NCBI RefSeq assembly: GCF_001426865.1
Contig: NZ_LMFO01000015.1
Location: 1-64,000 of the forward strand
Direction of reading: 5' to 3'
Source of the DNA: Paenibacillus sp. Root52
Lineage (GTDB): Bacteria > Bacillota > Bacilli > Paenibacillales > Paenibacillaceae
Length of the DNA stretch: 64,000 bases
Positions 36,481 through 46,851 of this stretch are shown piece by piece. Each line of letters opens with the position of its first letter. Position 1 is the stretch's first letter. The notes under the pieces are model-generated. The model had not been told where the DNA came from and made no database searches. It saw only the letters and a program-made list of their open reading frames with translations. Both the position numbers and the translations under genes were made by a program.

Positions 36481-38793
36481 CTAGGAATGCAGTGCGGTCT
36501 TCGTCTGACTCGCAGCAGATTGACTCAAATGCTCTTTCATTCGCGCTAACTCTGTACCCGCAAGCATCATAATTCCAATACCATGGTTGTCGTTGGTGAC
36601 TGTCAGGAGATCCTTGTTGTAATACTCTGCTGTGAATGCGTATCTCGATCCACTACATACCCCATGTACATTACCTTGACGGTCAATCGCATACTTCGTT
36701 AACCCACTCCATGCCTGCTCCGCCGCCACAATATAACGTTCAGGATGACGGAACCATCCGAATCGAACACCCCGGGAAAATCCGTAGGTAAACATAGCTG
36801 TACACGATGCCTCCAGATACGTATCTGCATCATTCAATACCTGGTGCCATAACCCGCTCGGATCTTGAAGTGCAGCATACCCCTCACATAGTTCATTATA
36901 AAAATCAATCAAAGCTGGGCAATCCGCATGCCCTTCAGGAAGAGCCTCCAGCACCTCCGTTAACGAGAATAGTGTCCAACCATTTCCCCGCCCCCACGGT
37001 ACTCGTGTGGCTTGCCCATATTTGAAGTCATAGACATGGGACATGATTTTGTAATCAGACATAAATAGATACTTTCGGTATAACAAGAACTGTCTCGCCG
37101 CCTCATCCAGAGCTGCTGTATTTCCCGTCAAGCGGGCATAACGAACCAGAAACGGTGTACTCATATACAGATCGTCCGCCCACATCGTGTTCTCGGCATA
37201 TTCCCCAGTACACTCGCGGTAAAAAGCACCATCCTCTTGGCGTTCCAATCGAGATAACATAAAATCAGCAATCCGTGCAGCAATCGGCAAAGCTGTCGGC
37301 TCCTGATGCTCTGAATATGCTTCCAGCATAGCTGAGCCAAACGAACCACAATTGTCCAACATCTTGAGCATCACCAGCTGTTGGTTCACTGCCGGGAATC
37401 CGTACTGCTCCCGATCCCACAACGAATATTCATACATCCGAGTACATGTCCGAACATGTTCAGCCGCATACCGCGTAATATCCGGTCGCCGTAAATGACG
37501 GCCAGCCTGTAACAAGCCATACACGGTTACACCAAGTGGATAATCCCAACGCCCATAGTTGGTCACGCTACCTACCGTCCACTTATTGCTAAGCATCGCA
37601 TTCTCATAGTACGGACGTACCCAAGCATCTGGAAGATCCAGCCGCCAATACGTCTTCTCCTCTGATGAAGGATGGGATGGCGATGGCTCCGTTGTTCCCG
37701 TAGCATAGACCCGATCGAATCGGTTCATATCCTGCGCCGCTGGTTCAGCTCCAGCCTTGAACGGCCCAGCATATAACCATGATTCTCCAGATACACCGTG
37801 TACGCGCTGCGGCAGTTCGAACTTTAATTCTTTGCCATTTACCGAGGCAGTTAATGTAAATTGCCATGGCGTCTCAGCATCGCTACATTCACTGCACACC
37901 AACAATTCGCTCCGTCCAAAGGAAGCATCCACTTCCTCCGTAAATGAACCTGCTTCGGAGAGCCGGATCACTTCCTCACCTTGGTACCACACTTGAATCG
38001 GACCAGAGCAGGTTCCAGATAATTGAACCTTCGCTCCTGTCACATCGCTGTTGTTCAGATGAGTTCTTGCATATACCTTATGGCCTGGGAGATGTCCATA
38101 TATACGCTCCAGAGTAGGCACAGCTTGTTGTGCTTCAGACCACTCTGGGTTAGGGAACCACGTCAGCCCCGTATCCTGTTCTTTTCCTATTAAATTCAGC
38201 GCAGTTTGCCCACCACCGGATGGATGGAGTGTTAACGAGATATCTTGGTTAGAGAGATTGGAATATACCCAGCCTGCCTGCCCCAGTCTTTCTTCAAAAG
38301 GAGAAAGTACATTCAGAATCCGAACCTTACCCTCGTCAGATCCGAATTGACACCCAAAACCAGCAGGAGTGCAGCTCATTTGTAACAACAACGTATTCCA
38401 ACCTGGTTTAATATCAATTCCCAATTTCACCGTTGCGTCTGGGGTAATTTCATCTATAACGGTAGAGCGGTACACGAGTTGATCATTAAAATAAAACCGT
38501 ACGGGGCCATAACACCGGATCAGCACATCCAGATTACGGTCTTCATCTCCCCAGACGAGCGCTGCAGCGTAAACCGTCTGCCCTTTCTCAGCTTCTGGAA
38601 AGCGTTTACCTAAATTCAGATCATACAAGCCTTTGTCATTCTGCATAATGCCCGACTTCTGAAATAAACGATATACGAAATCAGCTTGGGCATTGGCTCC
38701 GATATATCGCTCAGCCAGCACCTTCAATACCTGATCCTGATCATCCCCGAAACGATAGTACATGCTCTGTGGTTCACTGAAATAGGTTGTCAT
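36481..38793 (-). CDS. GH88/GH105-type unsaturated glucuronyl/rhamnogalacturonyl hydrolase with large N-terminal region
   Basis: 770 residues from ATG 38793, chosen because a GGGAGAGGAAAG site precedes it while the outer ATG at 38817 has none. The C-terminal half (about 385-755) is an (alpha/alpha)6 barrel of the GH88/105 group: VGSVTNYGRWDYPLGV, the catalytic-Asp region WADDLYMSTPFLVRY, VPWGRGNGW, DPSGLWHQVLND and YLEASCTAMF. Such enzymes remove unsaturated uronic acids made by pectate or polysaccharide lyases. The N-terminal half (about 1-380) looks beta-rich and non-catalytic; typical YteR-like proteins are about 370 residues, so this is about twice as long. No signal peptide is seen, suggesting cytoplasmic action. 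A cre-like site lies upstream. Confidence 0.85.
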   Translation of the reverse strand: MTTYFSEPQSMYYRFGDDQDQVLKVLAERYIGANAQADFVYRLFQKSGIMQNDKGLYDLNLGKRFPEAEKGQTVYAAALVWGDEDRNLDVLIRCYGPVRFYFNDQLVYRSTVIDEITPDATVKLGIDIKPGWNTLLLQMSCTPAGFGCQFGSDEGKVRILNVLSPFEERLGQAGWVYSNLSNQDISLTLHPSGGGQTALNLIGKEQDTGLTWFPNPEWSEAQQAVPTLERIYGHLPGHKVYARTHLNNSDVTGAKVQLSGTCSGPIQVWYQGEEVIRLSEAGSFTEEVDASFGRSELLVCSECSDAETPWQFTLTASVNGKELKFELPQRVHGVSGESWLYAGPFKAGAEPAAQDMNRFDRVYATGTTEPSPSHPSSEEKTYWRLDLPDAWVRPYYENAMLSNKWTVGSVTNYGRWDYPLGVTVYGLLQAGRHLRRPDITRYAAEHVRTCTRMYEYSLWDREQYGFPAVNQQLVMLKMLDNCGSFGSAMLEAYSEHQEPTALPIAARIADFMLSRLERQEDGAFYRECTGEYAENTMWADDLYMSTPFLVRYARLTGNTAALDEAARQFLLYRKYLFMSDYKIMSHVYDFKYGQATRVPWGRGNGWTLFSLTEVLEALPEGHADCPALIDFYNELCEGYAALQDPSGLWHQVLNDADTYLEASCTAMFTYGFSRGVRFGWFRHPERYIVAAEQAWSGLTKYAIDRQGNVHGVCSGSRYAFTAEYYNKDLLTVTNDNHGIGIMMLAGTELARMKEHLSQSAASQTKTALHS

Positions 38794-39106
38794 GAAATGC
38801 CCACTTTCCTCTCCCATGGAGTAAAATAATAAGTATGCTAGGGGAATAACACGCTAAGTATAGCGCTTAACCTAAGTAGGATATCCCCTTGATTATGGAT
38901 ACATTAGATTGCTTTTTCGTTTGGTGGTAGTTGAATATTAACCCCAGTATACCTGACATGTTTGCTCATGGCTACAGATTTTTGTTTGCGCTTACAATAT
39001 TACTTTCTATAAATATTTAAACAATGGTTTAAAAAAAGGAATGCCTTGCCGATATAGGTATTAGACTGGAAATTCCACTTTTTGTATTGGAAAGGAAAGA
39101 TGAAAT
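38794..39106. other. Divergent intergenic region, GH88/105 gene and chemoreceptor
   Basis: 313 bp, AT-rich, between divergently transcribed genes. It carries a 13/14 cre match (38983-38996). No gene is visible. Confidence 0.5.
38983..38996 (-). promoter_or_regulatory. cre-like site upstream of the GH88/105 gene
   Basis: Minus strand TGTAAGCGCAAACA matches TGWAANCGNTNWCA at 13 of 14 positions. It lies about 190 bp upstream of the hydrolase start, consistent with catabolite repression of polysaccharide use. Confidence 0.5.
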
Positions 39107-39934
39107 TTGAATATGCTTGAATCTTTGGTAAATGCAATGCCTTTTGTCAGTCAAATGTTTCGTGATGATGTATCCATCTCTATTAATGATCATGAGAAAG
39201 TTTTATACTTTTCCGAAGCAAAAAGTCTGGATATTGGTGTGAAAGTCGGCGATGAGCTGCATGATGATTATAAGAATTTCAAAATGTTAGTTAACAAAGA
39301 TACACGTACCGTGGCACGGATGCCTGGTGATCTGCAAGGTAGACCGTTCGACGCGATTCTCATTCCCATTAAAGAGAATGATCAGGTTGTAGGTATCCTC
39401 GGTGTAAACTATGCACTGGATAACCACATTACGCTAGAGTCACTAATTACTGAAAATGAAAGCACGATTAACGCCCTCGTTGGTGGCATTCAACAGATCG
39501 CAGCACACTCAGAAGAACTATCCGCGACATCAGAAGAAATTCTGCGCAACTCCAAGCAAGCGGTAGAGAACTCGGTCAGTGTAACCAAAGTAACCAACGT
39601 GATTCGTGAAGTATCTGAACAAACGAACCTGCTCGGCTTGAATGCTATGATTGAAGCTGCTCGCGTAGGTGATCTGGGGAGTGGCTTCGGAGTTGTTGCG
39701 AGCGAAGTACGCAAACTGTCCGATCATACGAAACAAGCGGCGGCTGATATTGAAACCTCCCTCGGTAGTGTTCAGCAGTCCATGAAACATATGGAACAAG
39801 AGATTGGTCAGATTACGACAGCAACGGTAGATCAAGCACAGCTCGTAAGTGAGTTCATGGAAAGTATTGATAAGCTGAGCCACACCAGTGCCAATCTCAA
39901 AACGTTCGTGCATAAGATGTTGTCGCTCGAATAA
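39107..39934 (+). CDS. Small soluble methyl-accepting chemotaxis-type protein (YfmS-like)
   Basis: 275 residues without membrane helices. The N-terminal part (about 1-110) is a small sensory domain ([19 protein letters not shown]). The C-terminal part is a short MCP signalling hairpin whose tip reads [24 protein letters not shown], followed by [14 protein letters not shown]; this is the CheA/CheW contact region, slightly divergent from the usual AARAGEHGRGFAVVA. It should signal from the cytoplasm. Starts are TTG 39107 (AAGGAAAG about 8 nt upstream) or ATG 39113. It ends at a bidirectional terminator. Confidence 0.85.
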   Translation: MNMLESLVNAMPFVSQMFRDDVSISINDHEKVLYFSEAKSLDIGVKVGDELHDDYKNFKMLVNKDTRTVARMPGDLQGRPFDAILIPIKENDQVVGILGVNYALDNHITLESLITENESTINALVGGIQQIAAHSEELSATSEEILRNSKQAVENSVSVTKVTNVIREVSEQTNLLGLNAMIEAARVGDLGSGFGVVASEVRKLSDHTKQAAADIETSLGSVQQSMKHMEQEIGQITTATVDQAQLVSEFMESIDKLSHTSANLKTFVHKMLSLE

Positions 39935-39990
39935 CCCGAGTTCCGACATGTAGGATTTTCTTGAAGGTTACGTACATATGTTTAAATACC

Positions 39991-40038
39991 AAAAAGCCTC
40001 CGCCCTCATTCCTTATTTGGAAGTCAGCGGAGGCTTTC
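39991..40038. terminator. Bidirectional intrinsic terminator
   Basis: Stem AGCCTCCGC (39995-40003) / GCGGAGGCT (40027-40035) preceded by an A-run and followed by T-rich sequence. It serves the chemoreceptor gene and the convergent EEP gene. Confidence 0.8.
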
Positions 40039-40050
40039 GCTTGATTCAAT

Positions 40051-40881
40051 TTAGGTATTCATTTCAATTTCGACAGCCACACCATAGTGGTCAGATACAA
40101 CAGGCCCATTCTTGCCATTAAGAACAACCGTTGAAGACTTCGCCTGAACAGGACGATTCGAGAAAATATAATCAATGCGCAGTGGCTGACTGTTATTCGC
40201 CCATCCAGCAATGGCTTTGACAACGGTTGCGCCATCATCCTTCTGCGCTGCTGTCGTATAGAGATCATGCCAGCCATGACTCATCATATAGTCATACCCT
40301 TGTCCACGTATCTCGGCTACATTATTAAAATCTCCCATCATATATAAAGGTTCTTTCATATACGGCGCAAGTTTGCTCTCGGTTAGATCCCATTGCCCCT
40401 TGAAAGGCTCCTGCTCGTCATCCCACCAGTTATAATGTCCATTCACGAACCATGCCTCTTCACCATCCGCCACCGTCTGGATTCCGACGATTTTGCGTGT
40501 TCGGTAGTTGTTGTAATCCCGCATGTGGGATACATATTCCCCAAATGCCTGTGTAATTGGCGTTCGGCTTAGAATCGCCAGTCCTTCATCATATCTGCGG
40601 AATCCGACATGGGTAGGAACCCAGGTCCAGTAATACTTTTCAGATAATTGTGTTAGTAGCACATAAGCATAATTGTCTTTTTTGACTACCGTGTCTGAAT
40701 CTGTGGCAAAGTAGTGTTCCAGCTCTGCCGTAGTTAACGCCTCTTCCTGAATCGATTGGTTGACCTCCTGCATGGAGATGATGTCGAATTGATGTGTATT
40801 AATAAAATCAGCCAGTTGGCTGATCTTGTTCAGTTGATCTTCTTCTGCCCAAGCGTGGGCGTTTAAGGTAAGTATTTTCAT
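40051..40881 (-). CDS. Endonuclease/exonuclease/phosphatase (EEP) family hydrolase
   Basis: 276 residues from ATG 40881, chosen for its GGAGAGAG ribosome site 3 nt upstream and because the domain begins at once with MKILTLNAHAW; the longer frame to 40950 lacks a site. Family motifs in order: Asn in LTLNAH, metal-binding Glu in ISMQEVNQ, YNWWDDE, the Asp-Asn pair in YMMGDFNN, RIDYIFSN, and the catalytic His in VSDHYGV. The fold covers nucleases, phosphoinositide phosphatases and sphingomyelinase-like enzymes; the substrate is not told by sequence. There is no signal peptide. Confidence 0.85.
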   Translation of the reverse strand: MKILTLNAHAWAEEDQLNKISQLADFINTHQFDIISMQEVNQSIQEEALTTAELEHYFATDSDTVVKKDNYAYVLLTQLSEKYYWTWVPTHVGFRRYDEGLAILSRTPITQAFGEYVSHMRDYNNYRTRKIVGIQTVADGEEAWFVNGHYNWWDDEQEPFKGQWDLTESKLAPYMKEPLYMMGDFNNVAEIRGQGYDYMMSHGWHDLYTTAAQKDDGATVVKAIAGWANNSQPLRIDYIFSNRPVQAKSSTVVLNGKNGPVVSDHYGVAVEIEMNT

Positions 40882-41160
40882 AAACTCTCTCCTGCCTGAT
40901 TTTAATGTTAGGTCTCGCCTGTTCTTGCATGGTTCCTCAGTAGAATACATACCCTAAGCATACACAATACACGCACATTTCGCATACATATGGCTACGAT
41001 GAACTTGTCTTCATGGAGACATAAGTCCACCAAAAATTTGTTTCATTCACAGAACTCCTGCACGGATTGTCCTATAACTGATATGATATATACATTAAAT
41101 TCACACCTTTAACGTCAGAACGCGTTGAATGATGAACCTATGATTTCTCCAGGAGATGGA

Positions 41161-42936
41161 ATGATGAACATACCCAATGAAATGATCATGGATGATGCAC
41201 AGTGGCAACAATTGATTCGTGAAATTGCGGATCATTTCGATAACCTGACCATTATGCGCGGATTCCAATATTATAAACAGAAACGTGTTGGAGCAATAAC
41301 ATTTACGGCGCAGCAAGGCATCCATGCGATGGTACAAGGTACAGAGGAATATGAAGTGCTGCTGAGTATGCAGTCCTTACCTACAAGCTACTGCCCTTGC
41401 CCGGTACACTCCCCTTGTAAACATATGATCGCTGTTCTTATGAGTTACGCTGAAAGCATAGGGCGTCCTGTCCATGCCATTGTGAACGCCCATTCGAGCA
41501 CTGCTCTGAAACAATCGGTGAAGCCTACCTCTGCTATATCATCGGTACGCTCGGATTCTGAAACTCATGTACAGGAGCTTGAAATCCCAGACAACTCATA
41601 TAGCCAAATGAAGGAACAAGCTATGGATCTTGCTCAGCTACCTATTCCGGAATGGCATAAGCTGTTTCGGAGCTGTCTCAACCGCCTGGGAACAGGAACA
41701 GCAAGTACAAGCTATATACAGGCTGCAACCGATGAGCTCTATGCCATCAAACCCAAGCTATCTTTAGGCATGGATCAAATCTTCGACCTACACGTGCATA
41801 TGTACCTTATGCGCTTCTGTATTCCTGGCCGTAATCCGAACACCAATTCGCCTGTATACCTTAGTTATCCTGCGCAGCTTGCTGTAGATGCCCTTCAGAG
41901 AAGCATAGAACAAGAGCTAAATAGCCCACTTGACCTATCCAATCTGAATGACGAGCAATACGCAGAGCATTGGAAACGGCTTGAGGAAACGGTGACCTAT
42001 CTTCGGAAGCAGATGATGTCCGAAACGTCCAGCATCATGGCATTTACATCCATTTATCGCGACTTGTGGTTAAACTGGCTTGTGCCTCTTCTACACCGAC
42101 AAGACGAGCTAGAAGCCGAACTAACAGCTCTACGCGACATTGAACATAAATTAAGTGATGACTCCGTTTCTACTAAAACAACCACTGGAAGTGTGCTGAA
42201 TATGAACCCTAGCAGTTCAGGCACAGGAACCAGCACATCTAATAGAAGACCCTCCACGCTTCCACTCCCTTTGGTGTTGGCACAGGGCTGGATATACTTT
42301 CACCTGAAACGGGATTCCGAAGCTTGGCAGATCTTAACGAGCGGAAGCTCAGCCTATGGCATTCCACCAGAGCATGTACTGCACTATCTGCACGTCCTGG
42401 TGGAACAACTGGATTGGAATAGGCTCGGACATTGGCTGGCAGAGCTCGGACCGTTGCTTGCGAATCGGCGCAATGACCCATTGCATGATTACATGCGATT
42501 GTGGGACACCGTTATTCAGGAGCTTCCCGAAACAGAAGATACGATGTGGAATACGCTTGTTAGCATGTTGCCCCATTCTCGGCCTGCCTATGAGGATGCT
42601 CTTCATCGTCGCAGCCAGTGGCGGCGTTGGATCGATTTTCAACTTAGTACGGGGGCGGAGCCACTCGAATTCCGTGTCGCAGTACTTCAACCCATCGAGA
42701 AAGATGCACCCGAACTGCTGCTACCTTTCTACCATCAAGCCGTCGAACGTTATATCGGACACAAAAACAGAGACGGGTATAAAGCAGCGGTTAAGTTGTT
42801 AAAGCGACTGGCGAAACTATACAAAAAATTGAAGCAAGAAGAACGCTGGGAGCAGTTTATCACGGCTCTCGCAGTTCGTAATAGCAGACTGCGTGCTCTG
42901 CAGGAAGAGCTTCGGAAAGGTAAATTAATCTCATGA
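41161..42936 (+). CDS. SWIM zinc-finger protein (YwqB-like)
   Basis: 591 residues from ATG 41161, where AGGAG lies 5 nt upstream (8 nt from the next ATG at 41164). A SWIM zinc finger lies at about 77-92 (CPCPVHSPCKHMIAVL, ligands C-C-C-H). The rest is helical and not otherwise recognised. The stop overlaps the SNF2 helicase start by 4 nt; this gene order is the same as the ywqB-ywqA pair of Bacillus subtilis. A role with the helicase in DNA or nucleoprotein handling is inferred. Confidence 0.85.
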   Translation: MMNIPNEMIMDDAQWQQLIREIADHFDNLTIMRGFQYYKQKRVGAITFTAQQGIHAMVQGTEEYEVLLSMQSLPTSYCPCPVHSPCKHMIAVLMSYAESIGRPVHAIVNAHSSTALKQSVKPTSAISSVRSDSETHVQELEIPDNSYSQMKEQAMDLAQLPIPEWHKLFRSCLNRLGTGTASTSYIQAATDELYAIKPKLSLGMDQIFDLHVHMYLMRFCIPGRNPNTNSPVYLSYPAQLAVDALQRSIEQELNSPLDLSNLNDEQYAEHWKRLEETVTYLRKQMMSETSSIMAFTSIYRDLWLNWLVPLLHRQDELEAELTALRDIEHKLSDDSVSTKTTTGSVLNMNPSSSGTGTSTSNRRPSTLPLPLVLAQGWIYFHLKRDSEAWQILTSGSSAYGIPPEHVLHYLHVLVEQLDWNRLGHWLAELGPLLANRRNDPLHDYMRLWDTVIQELPETEDTMWNTLVSMLPHSRPAYEDALHRRSQWRRWIDFQLSTGAEPLEFRVAVLQPIEKDAPELLLPFYHQAVERYIGHKNRDGYKAAVKLLKRLAKLYKKLKQEERWEQFITALAVRNSRLRALQEELRKGKLIS

Positions 42937-45900
42937 GCCTTAACCATCCTTACACCGAAACCATTGAAGTTCACGTTGCCCTTACGGGATATGGAGATGC
43001 CTTGTTCTATGGTGCACTCAATACCCACCACTTTGTATCCGGTCAATCACTCAAGCAACGGTTGTTCGCTTGGCATGCTCCTTCGTTCTATGGTACGGAG
43101 CTCGAAATCCGCCAGCTTGAGGACATTGAACTTGTAGTGCTGCCCGCAGAAGAAGTGATTCCTTTCTTCGCAGACATGCACACCTTACTGCATATTGAAT
43201 GGAGATGGGATGAGCAGGCTGCCCATCTGATTCAGCTTGCTCCAGTGCTGGCTTCCACGATTGAAGATCGTAAATATATTCCTAGTTTTGCGGCTCATCG
43301 CGCGGGGCAACTGCAATGGATCTGGGATTCAGACCGCTTGAAGCAACAGGACCGGGCCGCGCTGAGCAAAGCCATCGAACAAACCGATGAGAGCTATACC
43401 GAAGGTCTAGGTGCTGCCTACTCCGCTTCTGTATTCCAGCGATGGTACAGCACGGAGGAAGCAGCCACAGATCTGAGACGCGAGTTCCCGCAGCTATTCC
43501 CGCAAAGTGGAGAACCTCCGCGAACATTTGGCATGGATGCTCAATCATGGCTCGTCTCTATCGGCTGGAAAGCAGATGCCGCACCCTTCCGGCCACTTCT
43601 GCAATTGCTGGAGCCAGACGATGATGAGCCTTCATGGCGATTACGATTGGTGCTGCAAAACAAGCTGGATGCCGCTTCACTAATTCCAGTTCGACTGGAT
43701 TCGCGCGGCCGGCTTGAGGGGGAATGGCCTGAGGGCTGGACAGCCTTCATTCTAGATCGATCTGCCGCGTGGCTGGAACAATTGCGGGCACACCTTCCAC
43801 GCATTAGCCGTGAGGTCAGTGGTAGCCGTGATGTACTCAGCGATCCGCTAGGAGATCAAGAGGCGTGGCAGTTCCTCACAATTGACAGCGGGCGACTGCT
43901 GGAGTCGGGTTGGCAAGTATTGCTGCCTGGCTGGTGGGAAGCTGCGCGGAAGAAAAAACCGAAGCTGCGTGCGAAGGTTAAGCCGGAGGAAGGCAGTGAA
44001 CGCGGACAGTCCTTCTTCGGACTGGACTCCATCATTCATTTTGACTGGCGCATAGCTATTGGCGACTCAGATCTGACGGAAGAGGAATTCGCTGATCTAG
44101 TGGCTCGTAATGAACGGCTCGTTCGTTTTCGCGGAGAATGGGTTCCTCTAGACCCTGCTCTACTTGAGCAGATTCGAAGAGCGATGGGCGGCGTGGATCG
44201 GGAGCAAGGTCTTTCTTTCCAAGATATTCTGCACCTGCATCTGTTGCACAATGAACAACGTGAATATCGCAATCAGAAATGGAAGGAAGGACAGCAAGCT
44301 GAGGAAGAAGAGCAACCTCAGGCGAATGAGAACATTCAGCTGGAGGTAGAACTGAATGAACATCTACACCGGGTGATCGCACAGCTCGGAGGCGGACAAG
44401 GTGGTGCACCTTCCCTACCTATTCCGGAAGGGCTACAGGCTGAGCTTCGTTCCTATCAAAAAGAAGGCTTTGCATGGCTTGGATTCCTACGCCGGTTCGG
44501 ACTCGGTGCTTGTCTTGCCGATGATATGGGACTCGGTAAGACGATCCAGTTCATCACATATCTGCTGCATCTGAAGGAAAATGAACCACGTTCCCCAGGA
44601 CAAGCGCCAGCACTTCTCATCTGTCCAACGTCCGTACTGGGCAACTGGCAGAAAGAGATTAGCCGATTCGCACCTTCCATAAACGTGATGCTGCATTATG
44701 GAGCCAAACGGCTTAGTGAAGAAGCATTCCGCTCAGCTACAGAGCAGGTGGATATCATTATTACATCCTATGCAACAGCAACGCTTGATCAGGAGATGTT
44801 GCAGTCTTATACCTGGGCATCCATCTGCCTCGACGAAGCACAGAATATTAAAAATGCCCAAACGAAGCAATCTATGGCCGTCCGCAGTTTCCCTGCGAAG
44901 CACCGCATTGCACTGACGGGTACACCAATCGAGAATCGATTGGCTGAGCTATGGTCGATCTATGACTTTATTAATCCGGGTTATCTGGGCAGTGCACGAG
45001 CATTCCAGACCCGGTTCATTAGTGCCATTGAGAAGGATAAGGATGAGCAGCGTATGCAGGATCTACAGCAATTAGTGAAACCGTTCATGCTGCGCCGCAA
45101 GAAAAAGGATCCGAATATCCAGCTTGATCTGCCGGACAAAAACGAGATGAAAACCTACATTCACCTTACCGGTGAACAAAGTGCTCTATACGACCAATCC
45201 GTTCAAGCCCTGATGGATAAGATGAAAGAGCTGGAAGGCATTAAGCGTAAAGGTGCGATCCTCTCTGCGCTGACGCAATTGAAGCAGCTCTGTGATCATC
45301 CATTACTGCTGACCAAGGAAGCTCTTCCAGAGACCGTGACATCGGAGGACTCAGGTGCAACGTATGACGTGTACAGCCCACAAGACATGGCAATGCTCAT
45401 TAGCCGATCTGCTAAGCTGGAACGGTTGATGGAGCTTGTCCGTGAACTGCGAGAAGAGGGTGAACGCTGCCTTATCTTTACTCAGTACATTGGTATGGGG
45501 CAGATGCTACAACAGGTGCTGCAACAAGAACTACAGGAACCGGTGTTGTATCTGCATGGCGGGACTTCCAAAACAGGACGAGATCGCATGATCGATCAGT
45601 TTCAGTCACGGACACTTCCTGCAGCAGAACAACCATCTGTCTTTATTCTTTCGATTAAAGCCGGCGGTGTGGGTCTTAATCTGACGGCGGCCAATCATGT
45701 ATTCCATTTTGACCGCTGGTGGAACCCTGCCGTTGAGAACCAAGCCACTGACCGAGCTTACCGAATGGGTCAGACCAAGGATGTTCAAGTGCACAAGTTT
45801 ATCTCCCTGGGCACACTTGAGGAGCGGATCGACGAGATGCTCGAGAGCAAGCAGCAGCTTAGCGACAATATCATTACTAGCTCCGAGAACTGGATAACAG

Positions 45901-45959
45901 AGCTCTCGACAGATGAGCTGACAGATCTATTCACTCGCCGGCGGGACTGGTCAGGATAA
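42933..45959 (+). CDS. SNF2/HepA-family DNA helicase-like ATPase (YwqA-like)
   Basis: 1008 residues. The N-terminal half (about 1-480) is the SNF2-associated region. The motor starts near 500: Walker A DDMGLGKT (about 530), LLICPTSVLGNW, Walker B-type box LDEAQNIKN (about 636), LTGTPIENR, and the second RecA lobe with FILSIKAGGVGLNLT, WWNPAVENQATDRAYRMGQ (about 925-950). These are the double-stranded DNA translocase motifs of Swi2/Snf2 ATPases. It is translationally coupled to the SWIM gene and followed by a strong terminator. Confidence 0.93.
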   Translation: MSLNHPYTETIEVHVALTGYGDALFYGALNTHHFVSGQSLKQRLFAWHAPSFYGTELEIRQLEDIELVVLPAEEVIPFFADMHTLLHIEWRWDEQAAHLIQLAPVLASTIEDRKYIPSFAAHRAGQLQWIWDSDRLKQQDRAALSKAIEQTDESYTEGLGAAYSASVFQRWYSTEEAATDLRREFPQLFPQSGEPPRTFGMDAQSWLVSIGWKADAAPFRPLLQLLEPDDDEPSWRLRLVLQNKLDAASLIPVRLDSRGRLEGEWPEGWTAFILDRSAAWLEQLRAHLPRISREVSGSRDVLSDPLGDQEAWQFLTIDSGRLLESGWQVLLPGWWEAARKKKPKLRAKVKPEEGSERGQSFFGLDSIIHFDWRIAIGDSDLTEEEFADLVARNERLVRFRGEWVPLDPALLEQIRRAMGGVDREQGLSFQDILHLHLLHNEQREYRNQKWKEGQQAEEEEQPQANENIQLEVELNEHLHRVIAQLGGGQGGAPSLPIPEGLQAELRSYQKEGFAWLGFLRRFGLGACLADDMGLGKTIQFITYLLHLKENEPRSPGQAPALLICPTSVLGNWQKEISRFAPSINVMLHYGAKRLSEEAFRSATEQVDIIITSYATATLDQEMLQSYTWASICLDEAQNIKNAQTKQSMAVRSFPAKHRIALTGTPIENRLAELWSIYDFINPGYLGSARAFQTRFISAIEKDKDEQRMQDLQQLVKPFMLRRKKKDPNIQLDLPDKNEMKTYIHLTGEQSALYDQSVQALMDKMKELEGIKRKGAILSALTQLKQLCDHPLLLTKEALPETVTSEDSGATYDVYSPQDMAMLISRSAKLERLMELVRELREEGERCLIFTQYIGMGQMLQQVLQQELQEPVLYLHGGTSKTGRDRMIDQFQSRTLPAAEQPSVFILSIKAGGVGLNLTAANHVFHFDRWWNPAVENQATDRAYRMGQTKDVQVHKFISLGTLEERIDEMLESKQQLSDNIITSSENWITELSTDELTDLFTRRRDWSG

Positions 45960-46071
45960 CCTATCGCTATGTTCATTTCTTTTCACATCAGACGATGAAA
46001 TGTAGGACTTATATAGCTTCAGCTTGACGAAACCTGTGAAGAGGTAGCATTTATCATCGTGAATATATCCC

Positions 46072-46115
46072 AAAAAAGAGCGAAGCACGGAATTCCATTC
46101 CGTCTTCGCTCTTTT
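46072..46115 (+). terminator. Intrinsic terminator after the SNF2 gene
   Basis: Long stem AAGAGCGAAG...ACGGAAT / ATTCCGT...CTTCGCTCTT with a 3-nt loop and T-run; the A-run on the other side makes it usable for the convergent gene as well. Confidence 0.85.
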
Positions 46116-46190
46116 GGATTATAACCAAAACGGAGCTGTGAATTCTCTACCCCATCTAGCTACAGATATTATTGCTGGTACGCTTCTAGC

Positions 46191-46658
46191 TTAACGCATG
46201 TTACCGATGATGGAGGATCTGGAATCTTGCATTTTCTTAACGAAATTGGTCATCAGATCAAAAGCTTCATTCCGCTTATTCGACAAGGATTGCAAACGAA
46301 GCATGTCCATTTGCTGTGTATTGCTTATTGCATCAATTTGGTTCTTCAGCTGCTGAGCCAAAGCCTCATCACCATTTTGTTGCGCTGCCTGTAATTGCGC
46401 GTTCAATTCTGTAATCTGTTGATACCGATTCTGTACTTCTTGAATTTGCGTCTGCAATTGGGTATCCAATAATCTAGTACGCTCTTGCTGAACCATCATC
46501 AGCGCAGTTTCGATGTCCATTTTGCTGATGTCGATCGCATTAATGCCCGACGAGATGTTCGAGTTAATGATTGCACTCGCTGAAGCCGAGCCAACGATCG
46601 ATACTGCTGCAATAGCAGCAACCATTGTCGAAGTGAAGAATTTGCCAGTCCGTTTCAT
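46191..46658 (-). CDS. Secreted coiled-coil protein of unknown function
   Basis: 155 residues from ATG 46658 (GGAGG 7 nt upstream). It begins with a signal peptide (MKRTGKFF, hydrophobic stretch, SASA cleavage region near residue 30). The mature part is highly charged and Gln-rich (QQERTRLLDTQLQTQIQEVQ, ITELNAQLQAAQQNGDEALA) and predicted to be one long coiled coil, roughly residues 50-125. I do not recognise a family. It is monocistronic between the SNF2 terminator and the tetR gene. A role at the cell envelope is possible but not shown. Confidence 0.7.
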   Translation of the reverse strand: MKRTGKFFTSTMVAAIAAVSIVGSASASAIINSNISSGINAIDISKMDIETALMMVQQERTRLLDTQLQTQIQEVQNRYQQITELNAQLQAAQQNGDEALAQQLKNQIDAISNTQQMDMLRLQSLSNKRNEAFDLMTNFVKKMQDSRSSIIGNMR

Positions 46659-46851
46659 CTGTTGTCCTCCGATTGGATATGTAATATGTACCAATATGGT
46701 ACGGTTTTCTTCGATATTCTATATCAAAAGACCTAGTTGTACAATCCATTTCATTTTAAATTTGAAATGTTGGGTTCAACCTATCCCGTAACCATCCTGC
46801 ACTTACATTTTCAGATATATTTCAACCCAATTGGTTACCAAAGTCCTGGCC

